64,000 bases of DNA from Piscibacillus salipiscarius JCM 13188 (GTDB lineage: Bacteria > Bacillota > Bacilli > Bacillales > Alkalibacillaceae). Below are positions 22,785 to 34,558 of this stretch, piece by piece. A model generated the notes under the pieces. It did no database searches, was not told the DNA's origin, and saw nothing but the letters and a program-made list of their open reading frames with translations. Within the stretch, counting starts at the first letter, position 1; every line of letters starts with the position of its first letter. Position numbers and translations under genes: made by a program. The stretch spans positions 26,633-90,632 of the forward strand of contig NZ_BBCD01000013.1 in the NCBI RefSeq assembly GCF_001311865.1, given 5' to 3'.

Positions 22785-23148
22785 TTAAAATTCTAATCCT
22801 GTCTCACGTGCTGCATCTGCTAATGCTTTCACGCGACCATGGTAAAGGTAACCTCCACGATCGAAGATTACTGATTTATATCCTTTGTCAACTGCACGCT
22901 TACCAATAAGTTCCCCAACTTGTTTAGCAGCTTCTACATTACCAGTAGAATCGCCTTTGAATTCAGGGTCAACGGTTGAAGCGCTAGCGACTGTTTGACC
23001 GTTTTGATCGTCGATTAATTGTGCATAATGTGTTTGTTTGAGCGATAAACGTTTAAACGTGGACGTTCAGCTGTACCAGCTAACGTACGACGCATACGTG
23101 AATGGCGTTTTTTTTACGAACTACATTTTTATCTGCTTTCGTAATCAT
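22785..23148 (-). CDS. rplR: 50S ribosomal protein L18, two frame breaks
   Basis: L18 carries 5S rRNA to the large subunit. No single frame covers it. The ATG at 23148 gives [13 protein letters not shown], then a run of eight A (23107-23114) loses one base. A middle frame gives [20 protein letters not shown], and a missing T near 23026-23029 shifts again to [10 protein letters not shown] and [20 protein letters not shown], ending at 22785. Corrected length is about 121 residues, as in Bacillus. The position between rplF and rpsE fits. Automated callers would likely miss this gene or call it a pseudogene. Confidence 0.93.
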
Positions 23149-23180
23149 TCAGGTCACTCCTTTCTGTCTTTTAACGGATA

Positions 23181-23717
23181 TTATTTAGCAGTTTTACCTT
23201 CCTTACGACGTACATACTCGCCTTCGTAACGAATACCTTTACCTTTGTAAGGTTCAGGTGGACGAATAGCGCGAATGTTCGCAGCAACTGCTCCAACTAT
23301 TTCTTTATCGATTCCTTTAACAACAACTTTTGTGTTAGAAGGAGTCTCAATGTCAATTCCTTCGATTGGGTCAATTTCTACTGGGTGTGAATAACCAGCA
23401 TTTACAACCAATTTCTTACCTTGCATCTGAGCACGGTAACCAACACCTTGAATTTCAAGTGATTTTTCGAAGCCTTTTGTAACTCCTTCAACCATGTTAC
23501 CGATTAGACTTCTTGTTGTACCGTGAAGAGAGCGGTGTTCTTTATTTTCACTTGGGCGTTCCACTGTTAACACATTATCTTCTACTTTGATTGTCATATC
23601 TTCGTGGAACGTACGAGTTAATTCACCTTTAGGACCTTTTACAGTCACTGTATTTCCATCAAATTTAAATTCAACATCATTTGGGATTTCAAGTGTTTTT
23701 AAACCTACACGTGACAT
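23181..23717 (-). CDS. rplF: 50S ribosomal protein L6
   Basis: L6 lies near the factor-binding site of the large subunit. The 178-residue protein begins [20 protein letters not shown], has [15 protein letters not shown] and the C-terminal signature [16 protein letters not shown]. Both repeated L6 domains are present and it is intact. Confidence 0.98.
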   Translation of the reverse strand: MSRVGLKTLEIPNDVEFKFDGNTVTVKGPKGELTRTFHEDMTIKVEDNVLTVERPSENKEHRSLHGTTRSLIGNMVEGVTKGFEKSLEIQGVGYRAQMQGKKLVVNAGYSHPVEIDPIEGIDIETPSNTKVVVKGIDKEIVGAVAANIRAIRPPEPYKGKGIRYEGEYVRRKEGKTAK

Positions 23718-23743
23718 ACCTTACACCTCCTGACTTTCAAGTA

Positions 23744-24139
23744 TTACCAAACGTAAGCTACTACTTCGCCGCCTACAGCCTGGCTGCGAGCTTCTTTATC
23801 CGTTAAAACACCTTTAGAAGTGGATACAACAGCGATTCCTAAGCCGTTTAAAACTTTAGGGATCTCATCTGATTTTGCATACACACGACGTCCAGGCTTA
23901 CTAATACGTTTAATTCCACTAATAACGCGCTCATTGTTAGCACCGTATTTTAGGAAAAGACGTAAAACACCTTGCTTGTCGTCTTCAATATATTCATAAT
24001 CGCGAATATAACCTTCACGCTTCAAAATATCCACGATATCTTTTTTAAGTTTAGAAGCTGGGACTTCTAATTGATCATGACGAACCATGTTCGCATTGCG
24101 AATTCTTGTTAGCATATCTGCAATTGGATCTGACATCAT
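23744..24139 (-). CDS. rpsH: 30S ribosomal protein S8
   Basis: S8 binds central-domain 16S rRNA early in assembly. The 131-residue protein has [19 protein letters not shown] and the C-terminal signature ISTSKG-like stretch [16 protein letters not shown], ending GGEVVAYVW. It is intact. Two adjacent Met codons are possible starts, and the second matches most homologues. Confidence 0.98.
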   Translation of the reverse strand: MMSDPIADMLTRIRNANMVRHDQLEVPASKLKKDIVDILKREGYIRDYEYIEDDKQGVLRLFLKYGANNERVISGIKRISKPGRRVYAKSDEIPKVLNGLGIAVVSTSKGVLTDKEARSQAVGGEVVAYVW

Positions 24140-24170
24140 TTGTACATTACCTCCTTCCCATTTATCGGGT

Positions 24171-24368
<198 letters not shown>

Positions 24369-24380
24369 TTATTCAGTAAG

Positions 24381-24921
24381 TTACTGTTTAAAAGGCATAC
24401 CGAACTGACCTAATAATTCACGAGCCTCTTCATCAGTATCTGCAGTCGTTACAATAACAATATCCATACCGCGCACTTTACTCACTTTATCGTAATCAAT
24501 TTCCGGGAAAATCAATTGTTCTTTAACACCTAAAGTATAGTTACCGCGACCGTCGAACGCTCTAGAAGAGATACCACGGAAGTCACGTACACGAGGTAGT
24601 GAAACGGCGATTAACTTTTGTAGGAAATCGTACATACGCTCACCACGTAGTGTAACTTTCGCTCCGATTGGCATACCTTCACGTAGACGGAAACCAGCGA
24701 TTGATTTTTTAGCCTTTGTAACAGTTGGTTTTTGACCGGAAATTAGAGTTAATTCTTCAACAGCATTTTCAAGCGCTTTTGCGTTTTGAACAGCGTCACC
24801 AACACCCATGTTGACCACGATTTTTTCAACTTTTGGCGCTTGCATTACAGAGCTATAGTTAAAATTTCTCAACTAAGCTAGGAACAATCTCTTCATTGTA
24901 CTTTTTCTTTAGTTCGTTCAT
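24381..24921 (-). CDS. rplE: 50S ribosomal protein L5, one frame break
   Basis: L5 binds 5S rRNA and contacts P-site tRNA. The ATG at 24921 opens [20 protein letters not shown], then an extra base in a TTTT run (24861-24864) stops the frame. Removing one base joins it to [20 protein letters not shown] and a normal C-terminus. The corrected protein has 179 residues, the standard length. Starting at a later codon would drop the conserved N-terminal helix, so the upstream ATG is favoured. Confidence 0.95.
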
Positions 24922-24947
24922 CTTATAGACCTCCTTTCACGCAACTA

Positions 24948-25259
24948 CTATTTATCTAAAGGTTCACCTGAATTTTTAGCGATACGGACTTTCTTTCCGT
25001 CGCGCTCTTCATAACCGACACGAGTAGGCTCACCTGATTTAGGATCGATAGGCATAACATTAGAAACATGAATTGGCGCTTCTTGGTTCAAGATTCCACC
25101 CTGTGGATTTTCTTGTGAAGGCTTAGCGTGTTTCTTAACGTAATTAACACCTTCAACCAAAACGCGTTCTTTCTTTGGATAGGCTTCTAAGATTGTGCCT
25201 TCTTTACCTTTATCTTTACCAGTAATAACTTTGACTTTATCGCCTTTCTTTACATGCAT
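24948..25259 (-). CDS. rplX: 50S ribosomal protein L24
   Basis: L24 starts large-subunit assembly and sits at the tunnel exit. The ATG at 25259 is chosen because AAGGAGGTG stands just upstream, giving 103 residues beginning [20 protein letters not shown], the KOW motif. The further segment [20 protein letters not shown] is typical. It is intact and lies between rplN and rplE. Confidence 0.97.
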   Translation of the reverse strand: MHVKKGDKVKVITGKDKGKEGTILEAYPKKERVLVEGVNYVKKHAKPSQENPQGGILNQEAPIHVSNVMPIDPKSGEPTRVGYEERDGKKVRIAKNSGEPLDK

Positions 25260-25318
25260 GAATCGTGCACCTCCTTGCAAGGCATGGTTTGCTTAATTAC
25301 ATCTATATAAGCGACTAA

Positions 25319-25711
<393 letters not shown>

Positions 25712-25725
25712 TCAATACCGAGCGA

Positions 25726-25989
25726 TTATATAATAACTGCTTCTTCAACAATTTCAACTAAACGAAAGCGTTTCGTAGCTGATAATGGACGAGTTTCCAT
25801 GATGCTAACGATATCGCCTTTTTTAGCTTGATTGTTTTCGTCATGCGCTTTGAATTTTTTAGAGTACTTAACACGCTTACCATAAAGCGGGTGGAATTTA
25901 TAAGTTTCTACTAGAACCGTAATGGTTTTATCCATTTTGTCAGAAATCACGCGTCCAGTATAAACTTTGCGATCTTTACGTTCACTCAT
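25726..25989 (-). CDS. rpsQ: 30S ribosomal protein S17
   Basis: S17 is a primary 16S-binding OB-fold protein. The 87-residue sequence has [20 protein letters not shown] and the signature [20 protein letters not shown]. It is intact and follows rpmC by 20 bases. Confidence 0.98.
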   Translation of the reverse strand: MSERKDRKVYTGRVISDKMDKTITVLVETYKFHPLYGKRVKYSKKFKAHDENNQAKKGDIVSIMETRPLSATKRFRLVEIVEEAVII

Positions 25990-26009
25990 TGAGGTAGACC
26001 TCCTCTCAA

Positions 26010-26212
26010 TTATCGATTATTAATGCCGACTTCTCTTTCACGAATAACTGTTTTCATACGAGCAATTGATTTTCTAACTTCACGGATACGTACCGTGTTT
26101 TCAAGTTGACCAGTTGCTAGTTGAAAGCGTAAGTTAAACAGTTCTTCTTTTAAAGATTTGATTTTTGTTCGATTTCGGCAGTGGTAAGTTCTCTGATTTC
26201 GTTAGCTTTCAT
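26010..26212 (-). CDS. rpmC: 50S ribosomal protein L29, one frame break
   Basis: L29 lies at the nascent-chain exit and helps bind trigger factor and SRP. From the ATG at 26212 the frame reads [17 protein letters not shown] and then shifts in an AAAAA run (26165-26171, one base missing) into [20 protein letters not shown] and [17 protein letters not shown]. The corrected protein has 67 residues, a normal L29. The start lies inside the rplP 3' end (11-base overlap). The gene is easily missed without repair. Confidence 0.94.
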
Positions 26213-26636
26213 TGCTATCACCACCAATTTCTTCACGTTTTACGAACTTCGTTTTAACTGGAAGTTTGTGTGACGCTAAGCGTAATGCTTCACGAGCCAC
26301 CTCTTCGTTTACTCCAGCTACTTCGAATAAGATTTTTCCTGGTTTTACTACTGCTACCCAACCTTCTGGAGAACCTTTACCGGAACCCATACGAACTTCT
26401 AGAGGTTTAGCAGTTTTAGGTTTGTCTGGAAAGATTTTAATCCAAACTTTACCGCCACGTTTCATGTAACGAGTCATTGCAATACGAGCAGCCTCGATTT
26501 GACGGCTTGTAATCCAAGCTCCTTCAAGTGCTTGAAGACCAAATTCACCATGTGATACTTGTGTGCCACCTTTTGCGCGACCTTTTAAGCTAGCGCGGTG
26601 TTGTCTACGAAATTTTACACGTTTAGGCATTAGCAT
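26202..26636 (-). CDS. rplP: 50S ribosomal protein L16
   Basis: L16 helps shape the A site and the peptidyl-transferase region. The 144-residue protein begins [20 protein letters not shown] and contains [20 protein letters not shown] and [19 protein letters not shown]. It is intact and overlaps rpmC. Confidence 0.98.
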   Translation of the reverse strand: MLMPKRVKFRRQHRASLKGRAKGGTQVSHGEFGLQALEGAWITSRQIEAARIAMTRYMKRGGKVWIKIFPDKPKTAKPLEVRMGSGKGSPEGWVAVVKPGKILFEVAGVNEEVAREALRLASHKLPVKTKFVKREEIGGDSNES

Positions 26637-26654
26637 ACTGCGAATCCCCCTTCC

Positions 26655-27299
26655 TTATTTATTGTCAGATTTAGTTGGAAGGACCTCTCCACGATAAATC
26701 CACACTTTAACACCTAGTTTACCGTAAGTAGTATCGGCTTCTGCCGTACCATAATCGATATCAGCACGTAATGTGTGAAGTGGTACAGTTCCTTCGTTAT
26801 ATTGTTCCGCACGCGCAATATCTGCACCGCCTAGACGACCAGATACTTGCGTTTTAATACCTTTTGCTCCAGCACGCATTGCACGTTGGATCGCTTGCTT
26901 CTGTACACGACGGAAAGAAACGCGATTTTCAAGTTGTCGAGCAATGTTTTCAGCTACTAGAGTTGAGTCTAATTCTGGCTTTTTCACCTCAACGATGTTG
27001 ATATGAACACGTTTACCAGTTAAGTTACTTAGTTTTGTACGTAGTGCTTCTACTTCAGATCCACCTTTACCAATTACCATTCCTGGTTTCGCTGTGTGGA
27101 TAGAAATGTTAATACGATTTGCAGCACGTTCAATTTCAATAGAAGATACTGCTGAATCTTTTAAACGTTCTTCAATATATTCACGAACCTGAATGTCTTC
27201 GTGTAATAAATCAGCATAATCTTTTTCTGCGTACCATTTAGATTCCCAGTCACGAATTACGCCAATACGAAGACCTTTAGGGTTAATTTTTTGACCCAC
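26655..27299 (-). CDS. rpsC: 30S ribosomal protein S3
   Basis: S3 lines the mRNA entry channel. The 214-residue protein begins [20 protein letters not shown], carries the KH motif [14 protein letters not shown] near residue 75, and the C-terminal signature [20 protein letters not shown]. It is intact, starting three bases after rplV. Confidence 0.98.
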   Translation of the reverse strand: MGQKINPKGLRIGVIRDWESKWYAEKDYADLLHEDIQVREYIEERLKDSAVSSIEIERAANRINISIHTAKPGMVIGKGGSEVEALRTKLSNLTGKRVHINIVEVKKPELDSTLVAENIARQLENRVSFRRVQKQAIQRAMRAGAKGIKTQVSGRLGGADIARAEQYNEGTVPLHTLRADIDYGTAEADTTYGKLGVKVWIYRGEVLPTKSDNK

Positions 27300-27302
27300 T
27301 GA

Positions 27303-27650
27303 TTATCCCTCCTTCTTTTCTGATACCACAACTGTAATGTGGCTAGTACGTTTGTTAATCGCGCTTGCGCGACCTTGTGCACGTGGGCGGAAACGTTTAA
27401 GTGTTACGCCTTCATTTACATAAGCTTCAGAGATATATAGATTATCCGTATCTAGTTCATAATTGTGCTCAGCATTCGCAACGGCTGACTTTAAAACCTT
27501 CTCAATGATTGGTGAAGCCGCACGGTTTGTGTGAGCTAGAATTGCGAAAGCCTCGCCAACTTCTTTTCCTCGAATTAAATCCATGACTAAACGAGCTTTA
27601 CGAGGAGCAATACGAACTGTTTTAGCTACTGCTTTAGCTTGTTGCATCAT
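27303..27650 (-). CDS. rplV: 50S ribosomal protein L22
   Basis: L22 extends a hairpin into the exit tunnel. The 115-residue protein has [20 protein letters not shown] and the tunnel-loop region [20 protein letters not shown]. It is intact, between rpsS and rpsC. No deletion or duplication in the macrolide-associated loop was apparent. Confidence 0.98.
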   Translation of the reverse strand: MMQQAKAVAKTVRIAPRKARLVMDLIRGKEVGEAFAILAHTNRAASPIIEKVLKSAVANAEHNYELDTDNLYISEAYVNEGVTLKRFRPRAQGRASAINKRTSHITVVVSEKKEG

Positions 27651-27666
27651 GCTAACCTCCTCTCAA

Positions 27667-27945
27667 TTAGCGATTTGTTTTCTTATCGTCACCGGAATGA
27701 CCTTTAAACGTACGAGTTGGAGCAAACTCACCTAATTTATGTCCAACCATGTCTTCCGTAATATAAACGGGTACATGTTTACGGCCGTCATATACAGCAA
27801 TCGTGTTTCCAACAAAGTTAGGGAAGATTGTAGAACGGCGTGACCATGTTTTAATGACGGACTTCTTCTTTTCATCGTTCATTGTTTCAACTTTTTTCAT
27901 TAAGTGATCATCCACGAAAGGTCCCTTTTTTAAACTACGACCCAT
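27667..27945 (-). CDS. rpsS: 30S ribosomal protein S19
   Basis: S19 pairs with S13 in the head of the small subunit. The 92-residue protein begins [20 protein letters not shown] and has [20 protein letters not shown] and [18 protein letters not shown]. It is intact. Confidence 0.98.
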   Translation of the reverse strand: MGRSLKKGPFVDDHLMKKVETMNDEKKKSVIKTWSRRSTIFPNFVGNTIAVYDGRKHVPVYITEDMVGHKLGEFAPTRTFKGHSGDDKKTNR

Positions 27946-28002
27946 GAATAAACCTCCTTCCGTCTTTTCGCCAATCGCATTAACGATTGAGCTGAATCAA
28001 AA

Positions 28003-28836
28003 TTATTTCTTCTTACGACGACGTACAATAAACTTATCTGATTGTTTATTACGCTTACGAGTTTTAAGTCCAAGCGTAGGTTTACCCCATGGTGACATAG
28101 GAGATGGAAGACCGATTGGAGCACGACCTTCACCACCACCGTGTGGGTGATCGCTTGGGTTCATTACAGAACCACGAACTGTTGGACGAACACCTTTCCA
28201 ACGAGTACGTCCTGCTTTACCTACTCTTACAAGTTCATGTTCAATGTTTCCAACTTGACCGATTGTTGCACGGCAAGTACCTAGAATCATACGTGTTTCG
28301 CCAGAAGCTAATCGGACTAATACGTATTTTTCTTCTTTACCTAGGATTTGTGCTTGTGCACCTGCTGAACGAACTAACTGTCCTCCGCGTCCTGGTTTTA
28401 ACTCGATATTGTGAACAGTTGTACCTACAGGCATTTTATTAAGTGGTAGTGCGTTACCTGCTTTAATGTCTGCACCTTCACCAGATAAAATTTCTTGACC
28501 TACTTTTAGGCCTTTAGGTGCTAGGATATAGCGTTTTTCACCGTCTGCATAGTTGATTAACGCAATGTTAGCCGAACGGTTTGGATCATATTCGATCGTA
28601 GCAACGCGTCCTGGTATACCATCTTTATCACGTTTGAAATCAATGATACGGTATTGGCGCTTGTGTCCTCCACCTTGATGACGAACCGTTAGTTTCCCTT
28701 GGTTATTACGTCCTGCACGTTTTTTGACAGGTGCAAGTAGGGATTTTTCCGGGCTATTAGTCGTAATTTCTTCGTTTGTTAAAGTTGACATGTTACGACG
28801 CCCGTTACTAGTTGGTTTATACTTTTTAATCGCCAT
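28003..28836 (-). CDS. rplB: 50S ribosomal protein L2
   Basis: L2 is essential for peptidyl transfer and subunit joining. The 277-residue protein begins [20 protein letters not shown] and contains [20 protein letters not shown] and the signature [20 protein letters not shown] stretch [19 protein letters not shown] with the conserved His near residue 230. It is intact. Confidence 0.98.
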   Translation of the reverse strand: MAIKKYKPTSNGRRNMSTLTNEEITTNSPEKSLLAPVKKRAGRNNQGKLTVRHQGGGHKRQYRIIDFKRDKDGIPGRVATIEYDPNRSANIALINYADGEKRYILAPKGLKVGQEILSGEGADIKAGNALPLNKMPVGTTVHNIELKPGRGGQLVRSAGAQAQILGKEEKYVLVRLASGETRMILGTCRATIGQVGNIEHELVRVGKAGRTRWKGVRPTVRGSVMNPSDHPHGGGEGRAPIGLPSPMSPWGKPTLGLKTRKRNKQSDKFIVRRRKKK

Positions 28837-28875
28837 CTGTTTTCCCTCCTTTAATAAATAGTTGATTTATCCGAC

Positions 28876-29166
28876 TTAAACACCTTCAAAGAAATCTAGT
28901 TCTTTACTATCAGGCGTTAGAGTTACAATAGCTTTTTTACGATCTGGGCGATAACCTTCGTAACGACCCATACGTCTTTTCTTACCTTTTAAGTTGATTG
29001 TGTTAACTTTATCAACTTTAACTCCGAAAATAGTTTCAACGGCATGTTTAATTTCCGTTTTATTAGCTTTGTTAGCCACTTCAAACGTATATTTATTTTC
29101 AGCCATTAAATCTGCAGAGTGTTCTGTGATAATTGGGCGCTTAATGATATCTCTTGGTTCTGTCAT
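28876..29166 (-). CDS. rplW: 50S ribosomal protein L23
   Basis: L23 sits at the tunnel exit and docks SRP and trigger factor. The 96-residue protein has [36 protein letters not shown] and [20 protein letters not shown]. It is intact. Its start touches the rplD stop. Confidence 0.98.
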   Translation of the reverse strand: MTEPRDIIKRPIITEHSADLMAENKYTFEVANKANKTEIKHAVETIFGVKVDKVNTINLKGKKRRMGRYEGYRPDRKKAIVTLTPDSKELDFFEGV

Positions 29167-29788
29167 TATGCAAGCACCTCCCCTGCTTTTTCAGCTGCTT
29201 CTTTTGTCATGAACAGCTTGTCATACTTCAGTAAATCTAATACATTAACTTGTTCTACTGTTAGAACATGCACGCCTTGTAGATTGTTAGCAGAACGCTC
29301 GATGTTTTCATCTTTATCTGCAGTAACAATTAAAGCTTTTTCGTTTACATCAAAGCTGTTTAGTAATTGAACAACTTCTTTAGTTTTAGGTGCTTCAATG
29401 CTTAAGTCTTCTAAAACTACAATTTCATCGTTTTGTACTTTAGAAGATAAAGCAGAACGAAGCGCTAAACGACGTACTTTTTTAGGCATTTTGTAGCTGT
29501 AGCTACGCGGTGTTGGACCAAATACAGTTCCACCACCAACCCATTGTGGAGAACGGATAGACCCTTGACGAGCGCGACCCGTACCTTTTGGCGCCATGGT
29601 TTACGGCCACCACCAGATACTTCAGAGCGACCTTTCACTTTGTGAGTACCTTGACGTAGAGATGCTTGTTGCATCACAACTGCTTCTTTTAAAACCGTTT
29701 CATTTGGTTCAATACCAAAAACTCCATCAGTAAGCTCAAGATCGCCTACCTGAGAGCCAGCTTGATTGTATAGTGCTACTTTAGGCAT
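29166..29788 (-). CDS. rplD: 50S ribosomal protein L4, one frame break
   Basis: L4 is a tunnel protein and, in some bacteria, a regulator of its own operon. The N-terminal frame reads [20 protein letters not shown] to GGRKPWRQK. One base is then missing in a G run (29583-29590), after which [19 protein letters not shown] continues. The repaired length is 207 residues, as in Bacillus. Starting translation at the internal ATG of the second half would drop the globular N-terminus and is unlikely. Confidence 0.95.
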
Positions 29789-29813
29789 GACATATCCTCC
29801 CTTCGTTTAATAT

Positions 29814-30442
29814 TTAGTTAGCCTTAACCGCACTTGAAATTTCAACATATGATTTCTTCGCACCAGGTACATTACCTTTTACAAGAATCAAGTTGTTCTC
29901 TGTATCTACTTTTACAACTTCTAAGTTTTGAATAGTTACAGTTTGACCACCCATTTGCCCAGGTAATTTTTACCTTTGAATACGCGCATAGGGTCAATAA
30001 CACCCATCGCACCTGGAGCACGGTGATAATGCGAACCGTGAGTCATAGGTCCACGTTGTTGATTATGTCGTTTAATCGCACCTTGGAACCCTTTACCTTT
30101 AGAAGTTCCGGTTACGTCGATTTTTTCTCCTGCTTCAAAAACATCCACACTTAACTCTTGACCTACTTCATATTCGTCAAGATTTACGTTACGGATTTCG
30201 CGAATGAAGCGCTTAGGCTTAGTATTGGCCTTCTCTGCATGACCTTTTGCCGGTTTATTCGCATTCGATTCTTTTTGATCCGCAAAACCTACTTGAATAG
30301 CTTCATAGCCATCGTTTTCAACTGATTTCTTCTGAAGAACTACGTTACCTTCAGCTTGAATTACTGTTACAGGTACTAGTTCGCCGTTTTCAGAGAAAAG
30401 TTGAGTCATTCCGATTTTGCGTCCTAAGATTCCTTTCGCCAT
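29814..30442 (-). CDS. rplC: 50S ribosomal protein L3, one frame break
   Basis: L3 nucleates large-subunit assembly and reaches the peptidyl-transferase centre. The frame [20 protein letters not shown] continues to the loop signature [20 protein letters not shown] and FKGKN. One base is then missing (29963-29970). The other frame gives [14 protein letters not shown] and a normal end at 29814. The corrected protein has 209 residues. Confidence 0.95.
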
Positions 30443-30466
30443 CCGTTACACCTCCTAAAAATTGTT

Positions 30467-30905
<439 letters not shown>

Positions 30906-30911
30906 TTAAAC

Positions 30912-30940
30912 ATTATACAGAATAAACCCGCTATTAGCAA
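30912..30940 (-). promoter_or_regulatory. Proximal promoter of the S10 superoperon
   Basis: The coding strand has TTGCTA (30935-30940), a 17-base spacer and TATAAT (30912-30917). Transcription would start near 30905. Confidence 0.75.
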
Positions 30941-30967
30941 GGAATTTCAATAAGTTTCTTTGCAATC

Positions 30968-31005
30968 ACCTTAGTTATTATACTAAGGTTTAGCGCCTCT
31001 TTCAA
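30968..31005 (-). promoter_or_regulatory. Distal promoter of the S10 superoperon with inverted repeat over the -10
   Basis: TTGAAA (31000-31005), a 17-base spacer and TATAAT (30977-30982) form a near-consensus sigma-A promoter about 60 bases upstream of the proximal one. A perfect eight-base inverted repeat ACCTTAGT/ACTAAGGT (30968-30975 and 30982-30989) is centred on the -10 element, which looks like a protein-binding site. Confidence 0.75.
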
Positions 31006-31077
31006 CCAATAGGGTAATATTCAGAAAAATTATGATAATAGCCTAGTAAATTTACTCTTTTTTAGTTTAATTAAAAA

Positions 31078-31111
31078 CAAAAAAGACTACCGAATAGATC
31101 GGTAGTCTTTT
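31078..31111 (-). terminator. Terminator after tuf
   Basis: The coding strand shows stem AAAAGACTACCG / CGGTAGTCTTTT (7-base loop) running into TTTTTTG. It lies about 14 bases after the tuf stop and separates the str operon from the S10 promoters. Confidence 0.93.
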
Positions 31112-31124
31112 GAATTAACTGTTA

Positions 31125-32315
31125 TTATTCAGTGATAGTTGAAACAACGCCAGCGCCTACTGTACGGCCACCTTCACGGATTGAGAATTTAGTACCTTCT
31201 TCAATCGCAACTGTTGTGATTAGCTCAACGTCCATTTCAACGTTATCGCCAGGCATTACCATTTCTACTCCTTCTGGTAGCTGGATTACACCAGTTACGT
31301 CAGTTGTACGGAAGTAGAACTGCGGACGTAGTTTGTGAAGAATGGAGTATGACGTCCACCTTCTTCTTTAGATAGAACATAAACTTCTGCTTTAAATTTA
31401 GTGTGTGGAGTGATCGAACCAGGCTTAGCTAGTACTTGACCACGTTTGATTTCTTCACGAGAAACACCACGTAATAGTGCACCAATGTTGTCACCAGCTT
31501 CAGCATAGTCAAGAAGCTTACGGAACATTTCAACACCAGTTACAGTAGTTTTGCTTGCGTCTTCAGCAAGACCAACGATTTCAACTTCGTCACCAACTGA
31601 TACTTGACCACGTTCAACACGGCCAGTAGCAACTGTACCACGGCCAGTGATTGAGAATACGTCCTCAACTGGCATCATGAATGGTTTATCAGTGTCACGG
31701 TCTGGAGTTGGGATATACTCGTCAACAGCATCCATTAATTCATAGATCGCGTTAACGTATTGCTCTTCGCCTTCAAGAGCCATTAGAGCAGAACCTTTAA
31801 CTACTGGTACATCGTCACCAGGGAAGTCGTATTCAGATAGTAAGTCACGTACTTCCATTTCAACTAGTTCTAGTAGCTCTTCGTCGTCTACCATGTCACA
31901 TTTGTTTAAGAATACAACGATGGCAGGTACACCAACCTGACGAGAAAGTAGGATGTGCTCACGAGTTTGTGGCATTGGACCATCAGCTGCAGATACAACT
32001 AAGATCGCGCCGTCCATTTGTGCTGCACCAGTGATCATGTTTTTAACATAGTCAGCGTGTCCTGGGCAGTCAACGTGAGCATAGTGACGGTTTTCAGTTT
32101 CATACTCAACGTGAGCTGTAGAAATTGTGATTCCACGCTCTTTTTCTTCAGGAGCACCGTCGATTTGGTCATAAGCCATTGCAGTACCTTTACCTGATTT
32201 TTGGTGTAATACAGTTGTGATTGCTGCAGTTAAAGTTGTTTTACCATGGTCAACGTGTCCGATAGTACCAATGTTAACGTGTGATTTGGAACGGTCAAAT
32301 TTTTTCTTTTGACAT
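31125..32315 (-). CDS. tuf: Translation elongation factor Tu, two frame breaks
   Basis: EF-Tu brings aminoacyl-tRNA to the ribosome. The ATG at 32315 gives MSKEK, then one extra A in a six-A run (32300-32305). After that come [14 protein letters not shown] (P-loop), [20 protein letters not shown] and [10 protein letters not shown]. Near residue 329 one C is missing (31326-31330), after FFTNY. The second frame gives [20 protein letters not shown] and ends GVVSTITE. The two shifts cancel to exactly 396 residues, the standard length. It closes the str operon after fusA. Confidence 0.96.
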
Positions 32316-32361
32316 TTATATTTCCTCCTTAAAATTGAATTAAGTTTTATATGTTTCAGTC

Positions 32362-32386
32362 ATCTCCTAATATAGCATTAGGAGAT
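32362..32386 (-). repeat. Ten-base-pair hairpin in the fusA-tuf gap
   Basis: A perfect inverted repeat ATCTCCTAAT/ATTAGGAGAT with a five-base loop lies about 47 bases before the tuf start. No U tract follows on the coding strand, so it is not a standard terminator. It may be an RNA-processing or stability element that lets tuf mRNA accumulate separately. Nothing else was seen in this 114-base gap. Confidence 0.55.
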
Positions 32387-32429
32387 TACTGTTTACAATA
32401 ATTCTTATTGTGTTTTTTAAAATAGTGAT

Positions 32430-34508
32430 TTATTGACCACTATTTTTCTTGATGATTTCTTCTGAGATGCTCTTAGGAACTTCCTCGTAATGGCTGAAGT
32501 GCATAGTATAAGTTCCACGACCTTGAGTGTTCGAACGTAATGCAGTTGCATAACCGAACATTTCAGAAAGTGGCACGAATGCATTAACAACTGATGCATT
32601 ACCGCGTGAACCCATACCTTCTACACGTCCACGGCGAGAAGTTACGTCACCCATAATGTCACCCATGTATTCTTCAGGAACAACGATTTCTACTTTCATC
32701 ATTGGTTCTAGTAAAACAGGGTTACATTTGTTTTTAGCTTCTTTAAGAGCCATAGATGCAGCTACTTTAAACGCAGTCTCGTTCGAGTCTACATCGTGGT
32801 ATGAACCATCATATAAAGTAGCTTTAACATCGATTAGTGGATAACCTGCAAGTACCCCATTTTCCATTGAATCCTCAATACCAGCTTGAACTGATGGGAT
32901 ATATTCTTTCGGTACAACACCACCAACGATTTTGTTTACGAATTCGAAGCCAGCACCTTCTTCGTTTGGTTCAAATTTAACCCAAACGTGACCGTATTGT
33001 CCACGACCACCAGACTGACGTACGAATTTACCTTCAACTTCCGCAGAACCACGGAAAGTTTCACGGTAAGCAACCTGCGGAGCACCTACATTTGCGTCAA
33101 CTTTAAACTCACGTTTTAGACGGTCAACAATGATGTCTAGGTGAAGTTCACCCATACCATGAATAATTGTTTGGCCTGTCTCTTCGTTTGTTTCAGTACG
33201 GAAAGTAGGGTCTTCCTCAGCTAGTTTACCTAAAGCGATACCCATTTTATCTTGGTCTGATTTAGATCTTGGTTCAATAGCAACCGCAATAACTGGATCA
33301 GGAAATTCCATAGATTCAAGAATAACTAAATTCTTTTCCTCACATAGAGTGTCACCTGTTGCAGTATCTTTCAAACCAACACCACCAGCAATATCGCCAG
33401 CGTAAACCATGTCTACTTCTTCACGGTGGTTTGCGTGCATTTGTAGGATACGACCTACACGCTCACGCTTATCTTTAGAAGCGTTCTTAACATAAGAACC
33501 ACTGCTTAAAGTACCCGAGTAAACACGGAAGAATGTTAATTTACCAACATAAGGGTCTGTCATAACTTTGAATGCTAATGCAGAGAATGGTTCGTTGTCA
33601 TCAGACTTACGAACAACTTCTTCATCTGTACCAGGTACGATACCTTCAATTGGAGGTACGTCTAATGGTGATGGAAGATAGTCAATTACTGCATCTAGTA
33701 ATAACTGAACACCTTTGTTTTTGAAGGCAGAACCACACATTACAGGGTAGAATTCTACATCACAAGTCGCTTTACGAATTGCTGCTTTTAATTCATCAAC
33801 AGAGAATTCTTCACCTTCAAGATATTTCATCATTAAATCTTCATCAAGCTCAGCAATCGCTTCGACTAGACGTCCGCGGTATTCTTCTGCTTGATCTTTG
33901 TACTCATCAGGAATATCTGTCGCTTTAGCGCGAGTTCCAAGGTCATCTTCATAGAAATAAGCTTTCATTTCTACTAAATCAATGATTCCTTCGAACTGAT
34001 CCTCAGCACCAATTGGTAACTGGATAGGATGCGCATTCGCACCTAAGCGATCTTCTAAAGTACTTACAGAGTATAAGAAATCTGCACCGACTTTATCCAT
34101 TTTGTTGATGAATACAACACGTGGTACACCGTATGTTGTAGCTTGGCGCCAAACCGTTTCCGTTTGTGGCTCAACACCTGATTGTGCGTCTAATAACGCA
34201 ACTGAACCATCAAGTACACGAAGTGAACGTTCAACTTCAACTGTGAAGTCTACGTGTCCAGGTGTATCGATGATGTTAATACGATGGTCCTTCCACTGGG
34301 CTGTTGTAGCAGCAGAGGTAATCGTGATTCCACGCTCCTGCTCCTGCTCCATCCAGTCCATTTGGGAAGCCCCTTCGTGAGTTTCTCCCAGCTTATGAAT
34401 GCGTCCTGTATAGAAAAGAATACGTTCAGTAGCTGTTGTTTTACCGGCATCAATGTGAGCCATGATCCCGATATTACGATACCTGTCTAAGGAGAACTCT
34501 CTAGGCAT
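32430..34508 (-). CDS. fusA: Translation elongation factor G
   Basis: EF-G drives translocation. The ATG at 34508 fits AAGGAG eight bases upstream and yields 692 residues, the Bacillus length. GTPase motifs [31 protein letters not shown] and NKMDKVGAD are present, and [19 protein letters not shown] [17 protein letters not shown] marks domain IV. It is one of the few long genes here without any frame break. It lies between rpsG and tuf. Confidence 0.98.
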   Translation of the reverse strand: MPREFSLDRYRNIGIMAHIDAGKTTATERILFYTGRIHKLGETHEGASQMDWMEQEQERGITITSAATTAQWKDHRINIIDTPGHVDFTVEVERSLRVLDGSVALLDAQSGVEPQTETVWRQATTYGVPRVVFINKMDKVGADFLYSVSTLEDRLGANAHPIQLPIGAEDQFEGIIDLVEMKAYFYEDDLGTRAKATDIPDEYKDQAEEYRGRLVEAIAELDEDLMMKYLEGEEFSVDELKAAIRKATCDVEFYPVMCGSAFKNKGVQLLLDAVIDYLPSPLDVPPIEGIVPGTDEEVVRKSDDNEPFSALAFKVMTDPYVGKLTFFRVYSGTLSSGSYVKNASKDKRERVGRILQMHANHREEVDMVYAGDIAGGVGLKDTATGDTLCEEKNLVILESMEFPDPVIAVAIEPRSKSDQDKMGIALGKLAEEDPTFRTETNEETGQTIIHGMGELHLDIIVDRLKREFKVDANVGAPQVAYRETFRGSAEVEGKFVRQSGGRGQYGHVWVKFEPNEEGAGFEFVNKIVGGVVPKEYIPSVQAGIEDSMENGVLAGYPLIDVKATLYDGSYHDVDSNETAFKVAASMALKEAKNKCNPVLLEPMMKVEIVVPEEYMGDIMGDVTSRRGRVEGMGSRGNASVVNAFVPLSEMFGYATALRSNTQGRGTYTMHFSHYEEVPKSISEEIIKKNSGQ

Positions 34509-34558
34509 ATTCATTTCTCCTTCCTGTATTAGAGCTAGATTGTATTATAAATATAATA

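Noticed and set aside
22351..22788. 145-residue open frame on the plus strand
   Set aside because: It lies wholly opposite rpsE, has no ribosome site or recognisable family, and is a shadow of the conserved coding strand. The same applies to long plus-strand frames opposite rpsK (17288-17695), rpoC (36056-36340) and rplK/rplA.
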